A stretch of 64,000 nt of DNA from Streptomyces himalayensis subsp. himalayensis (lineage in GTDB: Bacteria > Actinomycetota > Actinomycetes > Streptomycetales > Streptomycetaceae): assembly GCF_013778455.1 (NCBI RefSeq), contig NZ_JACEHE010000031.1, positions 1 to 64,000 on the forward strand. The letters are read 5' to 3'. Position numbers and translations under genes: made by a program. Positions 51,811 through 61,515 of the stretch are shown piece by piece. Position 1 is the first letter of the stretch. The number at the start of each line of letters is the position of its first letter. The notes under the pieces are model-generated. The model was not told the DNA's origin. It ran no database searches and saw only the letters and a list, made by a program, of their open reading frames with translations.

Positions 51811-53400
51811 TTAAGGAGTCGCCGCAGGCGACAAGTAGGCCCGGTAGTGGGACATCCGACCAAGGTCCGGTAGCGGGTGCGGGCGCCACCCGCGGGCGTA
51901 CGAGGGCGCGTCCTGGTCCCCGGAGACCAGAACAGCGACCGGCTCGTGCACCCCCACGGCGGCAAGCTCAGCCGCCGTGATGCTGGCGTCGTGCCCGCCG
52001 ACCTGGCGGGATGCACACCCCGTGCGGAAGGCGACGCGAATCGCCTCGGTCCCGCTGACCGTGCACGGCGGCCGCACACCCTGCGCCCGCAGATCGGCCG
52101 CGACACGGGCGTAGTCGGCGGTGTCGGCGCGTACGCGGCCGGCGACGCCCTCGAGCACGCGGTACTGGATCGCCAGGTGCACGGCAACGGCGCCGGCGAC
52201 AAGGGTCAGGACGGCCGGCCGCCACCCCCGCCGGATCCGGCTGAGGCGGACAAGGCCGCACGCCACGCAGAAGCGGACCAGGCCGTACGCCACGGGCAGG
52301 GCCAGCAGCGAGTACGCCGGCAGCAGGAAACGCGGGGCCGCATAGCCGACGGTGAACAGATAGGGCGCGGCCAGCGCAGACCCGACCACCGTCGCCAGGA
52401 CGACCGCGGCGCGGTGGCGGGTGCGGGCCGCCGCCCAGACGCCGCCCGCGACCAGCAGCGGCAGCGCCAAGAACCAGAGGGCGGTGACCGGATGCTTCCA
52501 CGGCACGTCGCAGGGGCGGCACAGGGTGCGCCCGCCCAGCGCGCGTACGTGATCGTCGACCGCGAAGTACCAGCCCAGACGGCCCTGGATCTCGCTGGCG
52601 CGCTCCAGCCTCGCGAACAGACCGCCGTACCGGACGTACGCCTCGATGACCCACTCCGCGCACCCCAGAGCCAGGCCGGCGGCGAGGACGGCGAGCAGCA
52701 GAAGCCAGAGGCGCGGACGGATCCGGTGCCTGCGCATGAGCAGGGCCGCCCCGGCGAGCGGCAGGACCAGCCACACCGCGTCCGTCGGGCGCATCAGCGC
52801 GGCCAGCGCCACCCCGGCGCCCAGTCCGGCCAGGGCCCAGCGGTCGCCGGGGTCCCTGACCGCGCGGAGAAAGCAGCCGGTCGCGGCGAGGACGCCGTAC
52901 GCGACCCAGAGATTCGGCATCACCTGCGGGCCGTAGAACAGCGTCACCCACAGGCTCGCGAACAGCGCCCCGGCGACCGCGAGCACCGGCGCGGGCAGCA
53001 GCCGCCGCCACACCCACAGCGCCGCGAACAGCCCTGCGCCGGACAGCAGGGCCGGGTACACGCGGAGCGCCCCGGTGGAGGTGGTCAGGGCCGCGACGGG
53101 GGCGACGAGGAACGTGATGCCCCGCGCGCGGGGCGCGCTGAAGAACGCCGCCGGGGCCTGGTGGCTGACCTGACTGACGTACACGGTCTCGTCCCAGCCG
53201 AGCCCCAGACCGGGCACCACCAGGACGAGCTGGGCGAGCGTGAAGGCGGCGGCGACGGCCGCCAGCCAGGGAAGCGGATGGGCGATCGTCCCGGTGGTCC
53301 GAAGCGCCCTGCGACGCGCTCTCCGTCCGCGCGCCCCTTCACGGGCCTCGCGCGGCACGCCACGGTCCCGCGAGCCGGAGATCAAGCGTGATTGCTGCAT
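51811..53400 (-). CDS. GT39/PMT-like integral membrane glycosyltransferase (paralogue)
   Basis: This protein of about 529 residues starts at ATG 53400 (GAGGAG upstream). It has an Arg-rich N-terminus and about ten membrane segments. It shares with the protein at 23818-25575 the patterns GWDE-VYVSQV, AAFFSAPRARG, YGPQVMPNLWVA, LCRPCDVPWKHP, and the C-terminal PSYARGW. These include an acidic pair in the first loop expected for GT-C transferases. The acceptor is unknown. Confidence 0.8.
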   Translation of the reverse strand: MQQSRLISGSRDRGVPREAREGARGRRARRRALRTTGTIAHPLPWLAAVAAAFTLAQLVLVVPGLGLGWDETVYVSQVSHQAPAAFFSAPRARGITFLVAPVAALTTSTGALRVYPALLSGAGLFAALWVWRRLLPAPVLAVAGALFASLWVTLFYGPQVMPNLWVAYGVLAATGCFLRAVRDPGDRWALAGLGAGVALAALMRPTDAVWLVLPLAGAALLMRRHRIRPRLWLLLLAVLAAGLALGCAEWVIEAYVRYGGLFARLERASEIQGRLGWYFAVDDHVRALGGRTLCRPCDVPWKHPVTALWFLALPLLVAGGVWAAARTRHRAAVVLATVVGSALAAPYLFTVGYAAPRFLLPAYSLLALPVAYGLVRFCVACGLVRLSRIRRGWRPAVLTLVAGAVAVHLAIQYRVLEGVAGRVRADTADYARVAADLRAQGVRPPCTVSGTEAIRVAFRTGCASRQVGGHDASITAAELAAVGVHEPVAVLVSGDQDAPSYARGWRPHPLPDLGRMSHYRAYLSPAATP

Positions 53401-53741
53401 GGCCTGGTCTCCTCGCTCGACAGTGCGGAGGGCGGTCTCGGTCGGGTCGGCGATCCAAGGCCTGGTGATCGCAGCCCGGTGATCCCGTCGTGACCCCTCC
53501 ACGCTGCGGGTGGCCGCCGCCGTCCACCACGTCGACGCGCCACTCGGTCGAAGGACTCTCCCGAACGGCCGAGCCCACGGCCGCCCACGGCTCCCCGGGG
53601 CACGGAACGGCAGGCCGAGGCCGTGCCGAACGGTGCCGCGCGACGCGCTGCGGCCGAACGGGTGACGCGGAAATGGGACGGGCGCAGGGAGCGTCGCTAG
53701 CATCCGCGAAGGGGCAGTCCACGAATGGCACGGAGGCCGTC

Positions 53742-54575
53742 ATGCAGAAAACATCCGCTTTGCGCCTGCGGACGAATCGTGCACGACTCGGACACAAGGC
53801 GCGTTACGCGCTGCAGCACCCGGAGCGCGTGGTGCCGTATCTGCGACGGGCGGGCCGGGACGGCTGGCTGCGGTTCAAGCACCGCGGCAGCCACATCGCG
53901 TACTACCGCGCCGTGATGGCGTCGGACACCGCGAGGAGCCCGGAGGCGGCGGTCGGCGGCGCCCCCTCGCACGACCGCTGGCTGGCCGTCGGTCAGCTGC
54001 AGTACGACTACCTGGTGCAGCACGGGCTGAAGCCCGAGGACCGGATGCTGGAGATCGGGTGCGGCAACCTGCGCGCCGGATGGCGGTTCATCCAGTACCT
54101 GGAGCCCGGCCACTACTACGGCATCGACATCTCGCCCGACATCCTCATCGAGGCCAAGAAGACGCTGGTCCGCTACGGCCTCCAGGAGAAGGTGCCGCAC
54201 CTGACGCCCGTCGACAACCTCAAGCTGGACTTCCTCCCCGACGCGTCCTTCACGGTCGTGCACGCGCACAGCGTGTTCTCGCACTCGCCGCTGGAGGTCA
54301 TCGACGAGTGCCTGTCGCACGTCGGACGGGTCCTGGCGCCCGGCGGCTTCTTCGACTTCACCTTCGACCGCACCGAGGGCAACGAACACCAGGTGCTGCG
54401 CGAGGACTTCTACTACCGCACGGACACGCTGATCCGGCTGGCCGAGAAGCACGGTCTCGTCGCCCGCTTCATGGACGACTGGGAGAGCACATGGCACCCC
54501 CAGTCGAAGCTGAGGGTCACTCACCCGACGCCCGACCCGGCCGCGGAGCGGCCTGCGGACGTCGCGCGGGCCTAG
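53742..54575 (+). CDS. Class I SAM-dependent methyltransferase
   Basis: The 277-residue protein has motif I LEIGCGNLRAGWRF, the acidic residue in YGIDISPD, and motif-like FTVVHAHSVFSHSPLEVIDECLSHVGRVLAPGGFFDFTF. The ATG at 53742 has GGAGG upstream. It ends by overlapping the convergent MDR gene by 4 bp. It is divergent from the GT39-like gene and may act in the same glycan or envelope pathway (inference). Confidence 0.88.
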   Translation: MQKTSALRLRTNRARLGHKARYALQHPERVVPYLRRAGRDGWLRFKHRGSHIAYYRAVMASDTARSPEAAVGGAPSHDRWLAVGQLQYDYLVQHGLKPEDRMLEIGCGNLRAGWRFIQYLEPGHYYGIDISPDILIEAKKTLVRYGLQEKVPHLTPVDNLKLDFLPDASFTVVHAHSVFSHSPLEVIDECLSHVGRVLAPGGFFDFTFDRTEGNEHQVLREDFYYRTDTLIRLAEKHGLVARFMDDWESTWHPQSKLRVTHPTPDPAAERPADVARA

Positions 54576-55558
54576 CGGATCCGGTCCGCCACCCGGAGCA
54601 GCAGCTTCCCGGTGCTGGTGCGGGAGCCCATCAGGCGGTGGGCTTCCGCGGCCTCGGACAGCGGGAACTCCTCGGTCACGGGCACGGTGACGGTCCCGTC
54701 GACCACCGTGCCGAACGCGCGCTCGGCGACCTCCCGCAGTACGCCCGGGGCCGTCCGGGCCAGCATGAGGATCGAGAACCCGGCGACCGAGCGCCCGCCG
54801 GGGTAGAGCTCCGGCTGACCCACCTGCCAGGGCTCCGCCGAACTCGCGTTGCCGAAGGACACCAGGCGCCCGAAGACGGCCAGCGCCTCCAGGCTCCGGC
54901 GGAACGTCTCCCCGCCGACCGGGTCCAGCGCGAGATCGACGCCCCGCCCGCCCGTGGCGGCCCGTACCTCGTCCGCCCATCTGTCGCCGACGAACACCTC
55001 GTCGTATCCGTGCTTGAGCGCGTACTCGGCCTTCGCGGCACCCGAGACCACGCCGTACACGGCCCCCGCACCGGCCGCCTTCGCCAACTGCCCGGCCACC
55101 GTGCCCATTCCGCCCGCCGCACCCTGCACGAGCACCGTCTCGCCCGCGCGCAGCCGGCCCACCTCGTGGAGCAGGGCGTGCGCGGTCGGCAGCACGGTGG
55201 GGAGGGTGGCACCCGTACGCAGGTCAACGCCCTCCGGCAGCGCGAAGACAGTGGTGGCGTCGGCGACTGCCACCTCCGCGTACGCACCGCCGTCAGCCAG
55301 CGCGGCCACCTCCTGGCCGACCACGAGCCCCGTGACGTCCGCCCCGACGGCACGGACCCGCCCGGACACCTCCAGCCCGGGCGTGAACGGGAGCGACGGC
55401 ACCCGATACCCCTCGGCACGCGCCTTGAGATCGGCGAAGTTCACCCCCGCGTACGCCACGTCGATGCTCACCTGCCCGGGCCCCGGCTCGGGCACCTCGG
55501 CCTCCACCACCTTCAGGACCTCGGGACCGCCGTACTCCTGGATCCGGACAGCACGCAT
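54572..55558 (-). CDS. Quinone-oxidoreductase-like MDR (zinc-independent alcohol dehydrogenase family)
   Basis: The 328-residue MDR protein shows MRAVRIQEYGGPEVL, VNFADLKARAEGY, the cofactor motif VQGAAGGMGTVAGQLAKAAGA, and no catalytic zinc Cys. NADPH-quinone or enone reduction is the family expectation. It is divergent from an ArsR-type regulator with repeated sites between them. The ATG at 55558 has GAGGGG upstream. Confidence 0.88.
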   Translation of the reverse strand: MRAVRIQEYGGPEVLKVVEAEVPEPGPGQVSIDVAYAGVNFADLKARAEGYRVPSLPFTPGLEVSGRVRAVGADVTGLVVGQEVAALADGGAYAEVAVADATTVFALPEGVDLRTGATLPTVLPTAHALLHEVGRLRAGETVLVQGAAGGMGTVAGQLAKAAGAGAVYGVVSGAAKAEYALKHGYDEVFVGDRWADEVRAATGGRGVDLALDPVGGETFRRSLEALAVFGRLVSFGNASSAEPWQVGQPELYPGGRSVAGFSILMLARTAPGVLREVAERAFGTVVDGTVTVPVTEEFPLSEAAEAHRLMGSRTSTGKLLLRVADRIR

Positions 55559-55582
55559 GACAGACACCCCTCGACCAGCACT

Positions 55583-55640
55583 CGAGTGTTCAATGAAAAG
55601 CGAACGCTCGGGACTGTATGGTTCTCATCGAACACTTCGC
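55583..55640. promoter_or_regulatory. Operator-like repeats between MDR and ArsR-type genes
   Basis: CGAGTGTTC (55583-55591) and GAACGCTCG (55602-55610) are inverted half-sites separated by 10 bp. A further CGAACACTTCG follows near 55629. The 139-bp divergent gap is a natural target for the adjacent regulator. Confidence 0.6.
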
Positions 55641-55697
55641 AAGCGCGCCGCTCCGCGGCGGTGCGACTTCCGCGGCAGGGAGAGGGAACCGAGAGGC

Positions 55698-56030
55698 ATG
55701 GCAGACCGCACGAGCCACCGCGCCGCGCCCGTCCACTCCCACCCCGACGAGGTATCGATCCTGACCGCGCTCACAGCGCTGGCGGATCCCGTACGCATCC
55801 AGCTCGTACGAGAGCTCGCGGGCTCCGCGGAATGGACACGGGCCTGCGGCAGCTTCGACGTACCCGTCGGCAAGGCGGCACTCAGCCACCACTTCGGCGT
55901 CCTGCGCGCGGCCGGCCTCGTGGAACAGCGCGACGAGGGCCCCAAACGCGTCAACCGCCTGCGACGGGAGGAGTTCGACGCACGCTTTCCGGGGCTGCTG
56001 GACCTGGTGCTACGTGAGGACGCGTGTTGA
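55698..56030 (+). CDS. ArsR-type winged-helix regulator
   Basis: The 110-residue protein is a single winged helix: LTALADPVRIQLVRELAGSAEWTRACGS, then VGKAALSHHFGVLRAAGLVEQRDEGPKRVNRLRREEF. The Cys residues do not form a known metal site. It likely represses the divergent MDR gene. Confidence 0.88.
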   Translation: MADRTSHRAAPVHSHPDEVSILTALTALADPVRIQLVRELAGSAEWTRACGSFDVPVGKAALSHHFGVLRAAGLVEQRDEGPKRVNRLRREEFDARFPGLLDLVLREDAC

Positions 56031-56053
56031 ACGCCGCGGCAGGTGACGCGGAC

Positions 56054-56077
56054 GCCGCCGTTGCATGCAACGGCGGC
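56054..56077. terminator. Perfect palindrome between convergent genes
   Basis: GCCGCCGTTGCATGCAACGGCGGC region (56054-56077) folds as a 10-bp stem with a CATG loop between the ArsR-type gene and the NCS1 permease gene; likely a bidirectional terminator. Confidence 0.65.
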
Positions 56078-56112
56078 TGCCTCGACGTGGGTTCCGGCGG
56101 CGGTGCCGGTGT

Positions 56113-57522
56113 TCACACGCCGTCGTGCGACGCCTTCCTGGCCGCCCGCCGCAGCACCGCGTACAGCCCCGCGCTCACCGCGAACCCCACCAGGCACGTC
56201 ACATCGCCGACGGACGGCCACTGCTCCGGCACCCACCCCACGTACTTCTCCTGATTCGAGAAGAGGGGGACGGACACGATGATGCCCGCGAACAGCGAGG
56301 CGATCCCCGGCCAGTTGGTGTAGACCCGTTCGGTGAGGCGGGCCGACAGTTCCTCATCCGTGGCGGCGCGGGACTGCAGCCACCGCTCCACCAGTACGAC
56401 GCCCAGCCAGGGTCCCACCCAGTACGCGATGACCAGCAGGAACGCCTCGTACGCATGCCCCGCGTCGGCCAGCGACGCCCACGCCGCCGCCGTACCCGCG
56501 AGACCGCACAGCACGACGATCGCGCTGCGGCCGAGCCACTTCGGCAGGTTCAGGCCCAGCGAGGTGATGGACATGGCGGAGGAGTAGACGTTGAGCGCGT
56601 TCGCGGAGATGGCGCCCAGGATGATCGCGAGCAGTACCAGGTTGCTGAGCCAGGACGGAAGATGGCCGGTGAAGGCGGCCGTCGGTGTCGCACCCTCCGG
56701 GGCCACGATCGTCGCCGACGCCGCGCCGATCAGGGAGACGACCGAGACGGAGACGAACAGGCCGAGCGCCGGGTACAGCGCCACCTTCCAGCGGGTCGCG
56801 GTCGGCGGCAGATAGCGGGAGTAGTCCGCCGCGCCGGGGTTCCAGCCCGCCGCGTACCCCCACGCCGCGCTGAACGCGAGCAGGAAGCCGCCGGTCCCGC
56901 CGCCCGCGCCGGGCGCCCCCAGGTCCGCCTCGCGGAACGTCCAGACACCCGCCAGCAGGAAGACCACCGCCAGTACGGGCAGCGCGTAACGCTCAAAGGC
57001 GTGCACGAAGTTGTGGCCGATGAAGCCGATGACGATCTCCGCGACCACCACGAGCAGCAGTGACGGCAACGGCCGCAGGCCGGTGAGCGTGTTGAGCGCG
57101 AAGGCCGCGCTGACGCTGTTGACCGCGAACCAGCCGACGCCCGCGACAAGGGCGTTGACGCCGGACGGCAGGGCGTTGCCCTTGAAGCCGAAGGAGAACC
57201 GGCCGACCGCCATCTGCGGCACCCCGAACCGGGGCCCGTCCAGGCTCAGCACCCCGTGTGTGACCGCACCGAGCGCCGTGCCGAGCAGCAGCGCCGCCGA
57301 CGCCTGCCAGAAGTTCAGGCCGAAGAAGAGAACCGAGATGACGCCGATGTACACCGTCGCGAACTCGATGTTCGGCGAGGCCCACGTCCACAGCAGCCCG
57401 CGCGGGGTGCCGTGCCGTTCGGCAAGCGGAATGGGCTCGGAGCCCGCCGTCTCCACGGCGATGACCTTGTCGCCGTACTCTGCGGCGACTGGTGCGGGCG
57501 TACTGGTGGGAGCGGTCGTCAT
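56113..57522 (-). CDS. NCS1-family nucleobase permease (cytosine/purine type)
   Basis: The 469-residue transporter has about twelve membrane segments. NCS1-like sites include WTWASPNIEFATVYIGV in TM1, GPRFGVPQMAVGRFSFG, SAAWGYAAGWNPGAADYSRYLP in TM6 and NALNVYSSAM in TM8. Uptake of cytosine or purines with Na+ or H+ is expected. The deaminase/PucR genes at 49.8-51.7 kb would fit its substrates. Confidence 0.9.
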   Translation of the reverse strand: MTTAPTSTPAPVAAEYGDKVIAVETAGSEPIPLAERHGTPRGLLWTWASPNIEFATVYIGVISVLFFGLNFWQASAALLLGTALGAVTHGVLSLDGPRFGVPQMAVGRFSFGFKGNALPSGVNALVAGVGWFAVNSVSAAFALNTLTGLRPLPSLLLVVVAEIVIGFIGHNFVHAFERYALPVLAVVFLLAGVWTFREADLGAPGAGGGTGGFLLAFSAAWGYAAGWNPGAADYSRYLPPTATRWKVALYPALGLFVSVSVVSLIGAASATIVAPEGATPTAAFTGHLPSWLSNLVLLAIILGAISANALNVYSSAMSITSLGLNLPKWLGRSAIVVLCGLAGTAAAWASLADAGHAYEAFLLVIAYWVGPWLGVVLVERWLQSRAATDEELSARLTERVYTNWPGIASLFAGIIVSVPLFSNQEKYVGWVPEQWPSVGDVTCLVGFAVSAGLYAVLRRAARKASHDGV

Positions 57523-57640
57523 GCCCCGTAAGTGTCCGCGTCCCCGGCCGCCCGGCCCAGGGGCGCATTGTCCGCATCGGGAGCCGCGGCGGCGTACAGC
57601 TTGTACGCCGCAGCCGTGTGAACTCCTGTACGCCGCCCAT

Positions 57641-57685
57641 GACCTGCGAAGGCCGGACCTGCGAAGGCGGGGCCTGCGAAGGTCA
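57641..57685. repeat. Three tandem 15-bp units
   Basis: GACCTGCGAAGGCCG, GACCTGCGAAGGCGG and GGCCTGCGAAGGTCA follow one another in the 233-bp gap upstream of the permease gene. No gene is seen in that gap. Confidence 0.75.
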
Positions 57686-57755
57686 CGGGCAGCCGCGCCT
57701 CCGCGTCACGACTGGAGTCGGGGGGCCACGTCACGACTCGCGCCGCGGCTTCGCC

Positions 57756-58187
57756 TCACGACTCGTCGTCGGACTTGCGGCCTTCGGACTCCGGATTCTC
57801 CGTCTTGGGGGCATCGCCCTCGCGCCGCTTGAGTTCCTCCTCGCGGCGGCGCAGATCGGCCTCCCAGTCCTTCAGGAGCGACTCGTCTTTTTTGTTCTCT
57901 TCCTTGATGGACTTGAGGAACTCCGGGTTGTCGTCCGGTGCGACCCATTCCGTGCGGTGGCTGCGGTGCCACTCGGACGGTGTGGAACCGCCGACGGGCC
58001 CCTTGCGGGCCTTGCCCGCGACGAGCCAGGCGACCGGGCCGATCAGCACCTCGCCGAAGAGCAGCACGATGATGACCCACACCACCTTCGGCAGATGCCT
58101 GACCTCATTCTCAGGGGTGTTCAGGCAGTCGATGAAGGCGTAGATCCACAGCGCCAGCACCAGCAGGAAGGGCAGATACCTGAGCAT
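57756..58187 (-). CDS. PLDc_N-type small membrane protein
   Basis: The 143-residue protein has two N-terminal membrane helices (MLRYLPFLLVLALWIYAFIDCL and KVVWVIIVLLFGEVLIGPVAWLV), matching the phospholipase D nuclease N-terminal domain. A charged coiled-coil-like tail follows (DWEADLRRREEELKRREG). No PLD catalytic HKD motif exists, so it is not itself a phospholipase. It is divergent from the UbiD-like gene. Confidence 0.82.
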   Translation of the reverse strand: MLRYLPFLLVLALWIYAFIDCLNTPENEVRHLPKVVWVIIVLLFGEVLIGPVAWLVAGKARKGPVGGSTPSEWHRSHRTEWVAPDDNPEFLKSIKEENKKDESLLKDWEADLRRREEELKRREGDAPKTENPESEGRKSDDES

Positions 58188-58287
58188 GGTCGTGCGATCC
58201 CCCAGCAGACGTCGGACGTGAGTGCGGCAGCGGGGAGCACGGCCCCGGTGACGGGGCCAGGGTAGCCGGTGTCCGATACTGGACGGC

Positions 58288-59739
58288 ATGGCTTACGACG
58301 ATCTTCGCTCCCTGCTCCGGGCGCTGGAGCGCGAGGGCGACCTCAAGCGCATCAAGGCCGAGGTCGATCCGTATCTGGAGGTCGGGGAGATCGTCGACCG
58401 GGTCCAGAAGTCCGGCGGCCCCGCGCTCCTCTTCGAGAACGTGCGCGGCTCCGCGATGCCGCTCGCGATGAACGTCTTCGGTACGGACCGCAGGCTGCTG
58501 AAGGCCCTCGGCCTGAAGTCGTACGGGGACATCTCCGAGAAGATCGGCGGACTGCTCAAGCCGGAGCTGCCGCACGGGTTCGTGGGGGTGCGCGAGGCCT
58601 TCGGGAAGCTCGGCGCCATGACCCACGTACCGCCGAAGAAGGTCAAGGACGCGCCGGTCCAGGAGGTCGTCCTGCGCGGCGACGACGTGGACCTCGACCA
58701 GCTCCCCGCCCTGTTCACCTGGCCCAAGGACGGCGGCTCCTTCTTCAACCTCGGCCTGACGCACACCAAGCACCCCGAGACCGGGCTCAGGAACCTCGGG
58801 CTCTACCGCCTCCAGCGCCACGACAAGCGCACCATCGGCATGCACTGGCAGATCCACAAGGACAGCCGCAACCACTACCAGGTGGCCGCGCGGCGCGGTG
58901 AACGCCTGCCGGTCGCCATCGCGTTCGGCTGCCCGCCCTCGGTGACGTACGCCGCCACGGCACCGCTGCCCGGTGACATCGACGAGTACCTCTTCGCCGG
59001 TTTCGTCCAGGGCAAGCGGATCGAGATGGTCGACTGCAAGACGGTGCCGCTGCAGGTCCCCGCGCAGGCCGAGGTCGTACTGGAGGGCTGGCTCGAGCCC
59101 GGCGAGATGCTCCCCGAAGGACCCTTCGGCGACCACACCGGCTTCTACACACCGCAGGAGCCGTTCCCCGCACTGACCATCGACTGCGTCACGATGCGAA
59201 AGCGCCCGCTGCTCCAGTCGATCGTGGTCGGCCGGCCGCCCACGGAGGACGGCCCGCTCGGCCGCGCCACGGAGCGTTTCTTCCTGCCCCTGCTGAAGAT
59301 CATCATCCCGGACATCGTGGACTACCACCTGCCGGAGGCGGGCGGCTTCCACAACTGCGCCATCGTCGCGATCGACAAGAAGTACCCCAAGCACGCCCAG
59401 AAGGTGATGCACGCGATCTGGGGCGCGCACATGATGTCCCTGACCAAACTCATCGTGGTCGTCGACTCCGACTGCGACGTCCACGATCTGCACGAGGTGG
59501 CGTGGCGCGCACTCGGCAACACCGACTACGCCCGCGACCTCACCGTCGTCGAAGGCCCGGTCGACCACCTCGACCACGCCTCGTACCAGCAGTTCTGGGG
59601 CGGCAAGGCGGGCATCGACGCGACGAAGAAATGGCCCGAGGAGGGCTACACCCGGGACGGCGGCTGGCCGGACATGGTGGAGTCCGACCAGGAGACGGCT
59701 GCGAAGGTCGACCGCCGGTGGAAGGAGTATGGACTGTGA
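58288..59739 (+). CDS. mqnL: UbiD-family menaquinone biosynthesis decarboxylase
   Basis: The 483-residue UbiD-like enzyme uses prenylated FMN. Seen are the N-terminal LRSLLRALEREGDLKRI, THVPPKK, RNLGLYRLQRHDKRTIGMHW, the catalytic-region EGPFGDHTGFY, and GRATERFFLPLLKIIIPDIVDYH. With the UbiA-like and UbiX-like genes that follow, and mqnE, it fits the decarboxylation step late in the futalosine menaquinone pathway (established cluster in Streptomyces). Confidence 0.9.
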   Translation: MAYDDLRSLLRALEREGDLKRIKAEVDPYLEVGEIVDRVQKSGGPALLFENVRGSAMPLAMNVFGTDRRLLKALGLKSYGDISEKIGGLLKPELPHGFVGVREAFGKLGAMTHVPPKKVKDAPVQEVVLRGDDVDLDQLPALFTWPKDGGSFFNLGLTHTKHPETGLRNLGLYRLQRHDKRTIGMHWQIHKDSRNHYQVAARRGERLPVAIAFGCPPSVTYAATAPLPGDIDEYLFAGFVQGKRIEMVDCKTVPLQVPAQAEVVLEGWLEPGEMLPEGPFGDHTGFYTPQEPFPALTIDCVTMRKRPLLQSIVVGRPPTEDGPLGRATERFFLPLLKIIIPDIVDYHLPEAGGFHNCAIVAIDKKYPKHAQKVMHAIWGAHMMSLTKLIVVVDSDCDVHDLHEVAWRALGNTDYARDLTVVEGPVDHLDHASYQQFWGGKAGIDATKKWPEEGYTRDGGWPDMVESDQETAAKVDRRWKEYGL

Positions 59740-59818
59740 GGTCCGAGGCAGCGCAGGGATACGACAGCGCGGAGCCGGGACACCCCCGCTGCGCCGATGG
59801 TGAGCCGGGGTACGCCCT

Positions 59819-60721
59819 GTGAGCAGTGCATCCGCCGCGATCCCGCAGCCGGGCAGGACCAAGGCGTTCCTGCGCCTCGTCATGATCGAGCACTCGGTCT
59901 TCGCACTCCCCTTCGCCTACATCGCATCCCTCACCGCGATGTTCCAGCTCGACGGCACCATCCACTGGGGGCGCCTGCTCCTGGTCACCGTCGCCATGGT
60001 CGGCCTGCGCACCTTCGCGATGGCCGCCAACCGGATCATCGACCGCGAGATCGACGCCCGTAACCCGCGCACCGCGCATCGCGAACTGGTCACCGGCGCC
60101 GTGTCGGTGAAGTCAGCGTGGACCGGCGCGCTGATCGCGCTGGTGTTCTTCCTGGGCGCGGCCGCCCTGCTGAACCCGCTGTGCCTGGCGCTCGCGCCGA
60201 TCGCCGTCATCCCGATGGTGGTCTATCCGTACGGCAAGCGGTTCACGAACTTCCCGCAGGCCATCCTCGGACTCGCCCAGGCCATGGGCCCGGTCGGCGC
60301 CTGGATCGCGGTCACGGGGGAGTGGTCCTGGGACGCGGTGATCCTCGGCCTCGCGGTGGGCATCTGGATCGGCGGCTTCGACCTGATCTACGCCTGCCAG
60401 GACGTCGAGACGGACCGGGAGATCGGCGTGATGTCGGTTCCCGCCCGCTTCGGCATCCCGGCCGCCATCTGGGGCGCGCGCGGCTGCCACCTCGTCACCA
60501 CGGCGCTGTTCGTCTGGTACGCCCTGGCCACGGACGGCGGTGCCTTCCTCTGGCTCGGCCTGGTGATCGTCGCGGGTGCCTTCCTCTACGAGCACACCAT
60601 CGTCCGCCCGCACGACCTGTCCCGCCTGAACCGCGCGTTCTTCAGCGTCAACGGGTTCATCGGCATCGCCCTGTTCGTCTGCGCGCTGCTGGACCTGCTG
60701 GTGCGGGGTCTGACGGTGTGA
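59819..60721 (+). CDS. mqnP: UbiA-family prenyltransferase, menaquinone pathway
   Basis: The 300-residue membrane enzyme has two Asp-rich prenyl-diphosphate sites: NRIIDREIDARNPRT and YACQDVETDREIG. It also has about eight membrane helices. It is expected to prenylate 1,4-dihydroxy-6-naphthoate. GTG start 79 bp after the UbiD-like gene suggests one transcript. Confidence 0.92.
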   Translation: MSSASAAIPQPGRTKAFLRLVMIEHSVFALPFAYIASLTAMFQLDGTIHWGRLLLVTVAMVGLRTFAMAANRIIDREIDARNPRTAHRELVTGAVSVKSAWTGALIALVFFLGAAALLNPLCLALAPIAVIPMVVYPYGKRFTNFPQAILGLAQAMGPVGAWIAVTGEWSWDAVILGLAVGIWIGGFDLIYACQDVETDREIGVMSVPARFGIPAAIWGARGCHLVTTALFVWYALATDGGAFLWLGLVIVAGAFLYEHTIVRPHDLSRLNRAFFSVNGFIGIALFVCALLDLLVRGLTV

Positions 60722-60773
60722 GGCCGGGCGGGCCGTCGCTGTGCGCCCGGGGCTGTGCGGTGCGAGCTCGGCC

Positions 60774-61415
60774 TTACGGTGTGAGGCGGCCGAGGCCCGC
60801 CTGTTCCGGGCGCTGCACCGCACGCGGGCGGCGGAACACGAACGCCGCGACGACGCCGCCCAGCAGGCCGAAGAAGTGGCCCTGCCAGCTCACACCCGTC
60901 GCCGTCGGCAGTACGCCCCACAGGATCGAGCCGTAGACCGCGGCGACCAGCAGGCCTATGAGGATGTCGCGGATGCGGCGGTCCACGAAGCCCCGTACCA
61001 GCAGATAGCCGAAGAGGCCGAACACGACGCCCGAGGCGCCCGCGGTCGTCGAGTACGGCGGGGCCGTCAGCCACACGCCCAGGCCGCTGGCCACGATGAT
61101 CAGGGCGGTGACGCCGACGAAGCGACGTATGCCCGAGAGCGCGGCGAGGAAGCCGAGCACCAGCAGCGGCACGCTGTTGGCAGCGACGTGGTCGAAGCCG
61201 AAGTGCAGGAACGCGGCGGGCACGATGTCGCGCACCTCGCCGACGTAGCGCGGGGTGATGCCGAAGGTGTCCAGGGCGTGGCCAGTCGCCACATCGACGA
61301 TCTCCAGCAGCCACAGCAGCGCCACCCAGCCCAGCATCAGGGCCCCCGCGGCCTTGGCGCGGCCGCGCCGGGGAGGCACCGGCACCTGGGCCGGCTGTGT
61401 GAATCCGTACGACAT
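60774..61415 (-). CDS. Rhomboid-family intramembrane serine protease
   Basis: The protein is about 213 residues from ATG 61415 (GAGGAGGGGG upstream). It has six predicted membrane helices, HFGFDHVAANSVPL in TM2, the nucleophile motif AGASGVVFGLFG and the catalytic His in WQGHFFGLLGG. It cuts transmembrane substrates, which are unknown. It interrupts the mqn genes on the opposite strand. Confidence 0.93.
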   Translation of the reverse strand: MSYGFTQPAQVPVPPRRGRAKAAGALMLGWVALLWLLEIVDVATGHALDTFGITPRYVGEVRDIVPAAFLHFGFDHVAANSVPLLVLGFLAALSGIRRFVGVTALIIVASGLGVWLTAPPYSTTAGASGVVFGLFGYLLVRGFVDRRIRDILIGLLVAAVYGSILWGVLPTATGVSWQGHFFGLLGGVVAAFVFRRPRAVQRPEQAGLGRLTP

Positions 61416-61515
61416 CGGCGTCCCCCTCCTCTGCCCTGCACAACGCACGGCACCGCCGTCAGGGTTCCGCCCGGCCGCCCCACTCGGTTTGTGAGGCGCC
61501 GGATAGGCTCGGTGC

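Noticed and set aside
57641..57685. Possible CRISPR-like array
   Set aside because: Units are 15 bp and contiguous, without spacers; no cas genes nearby.
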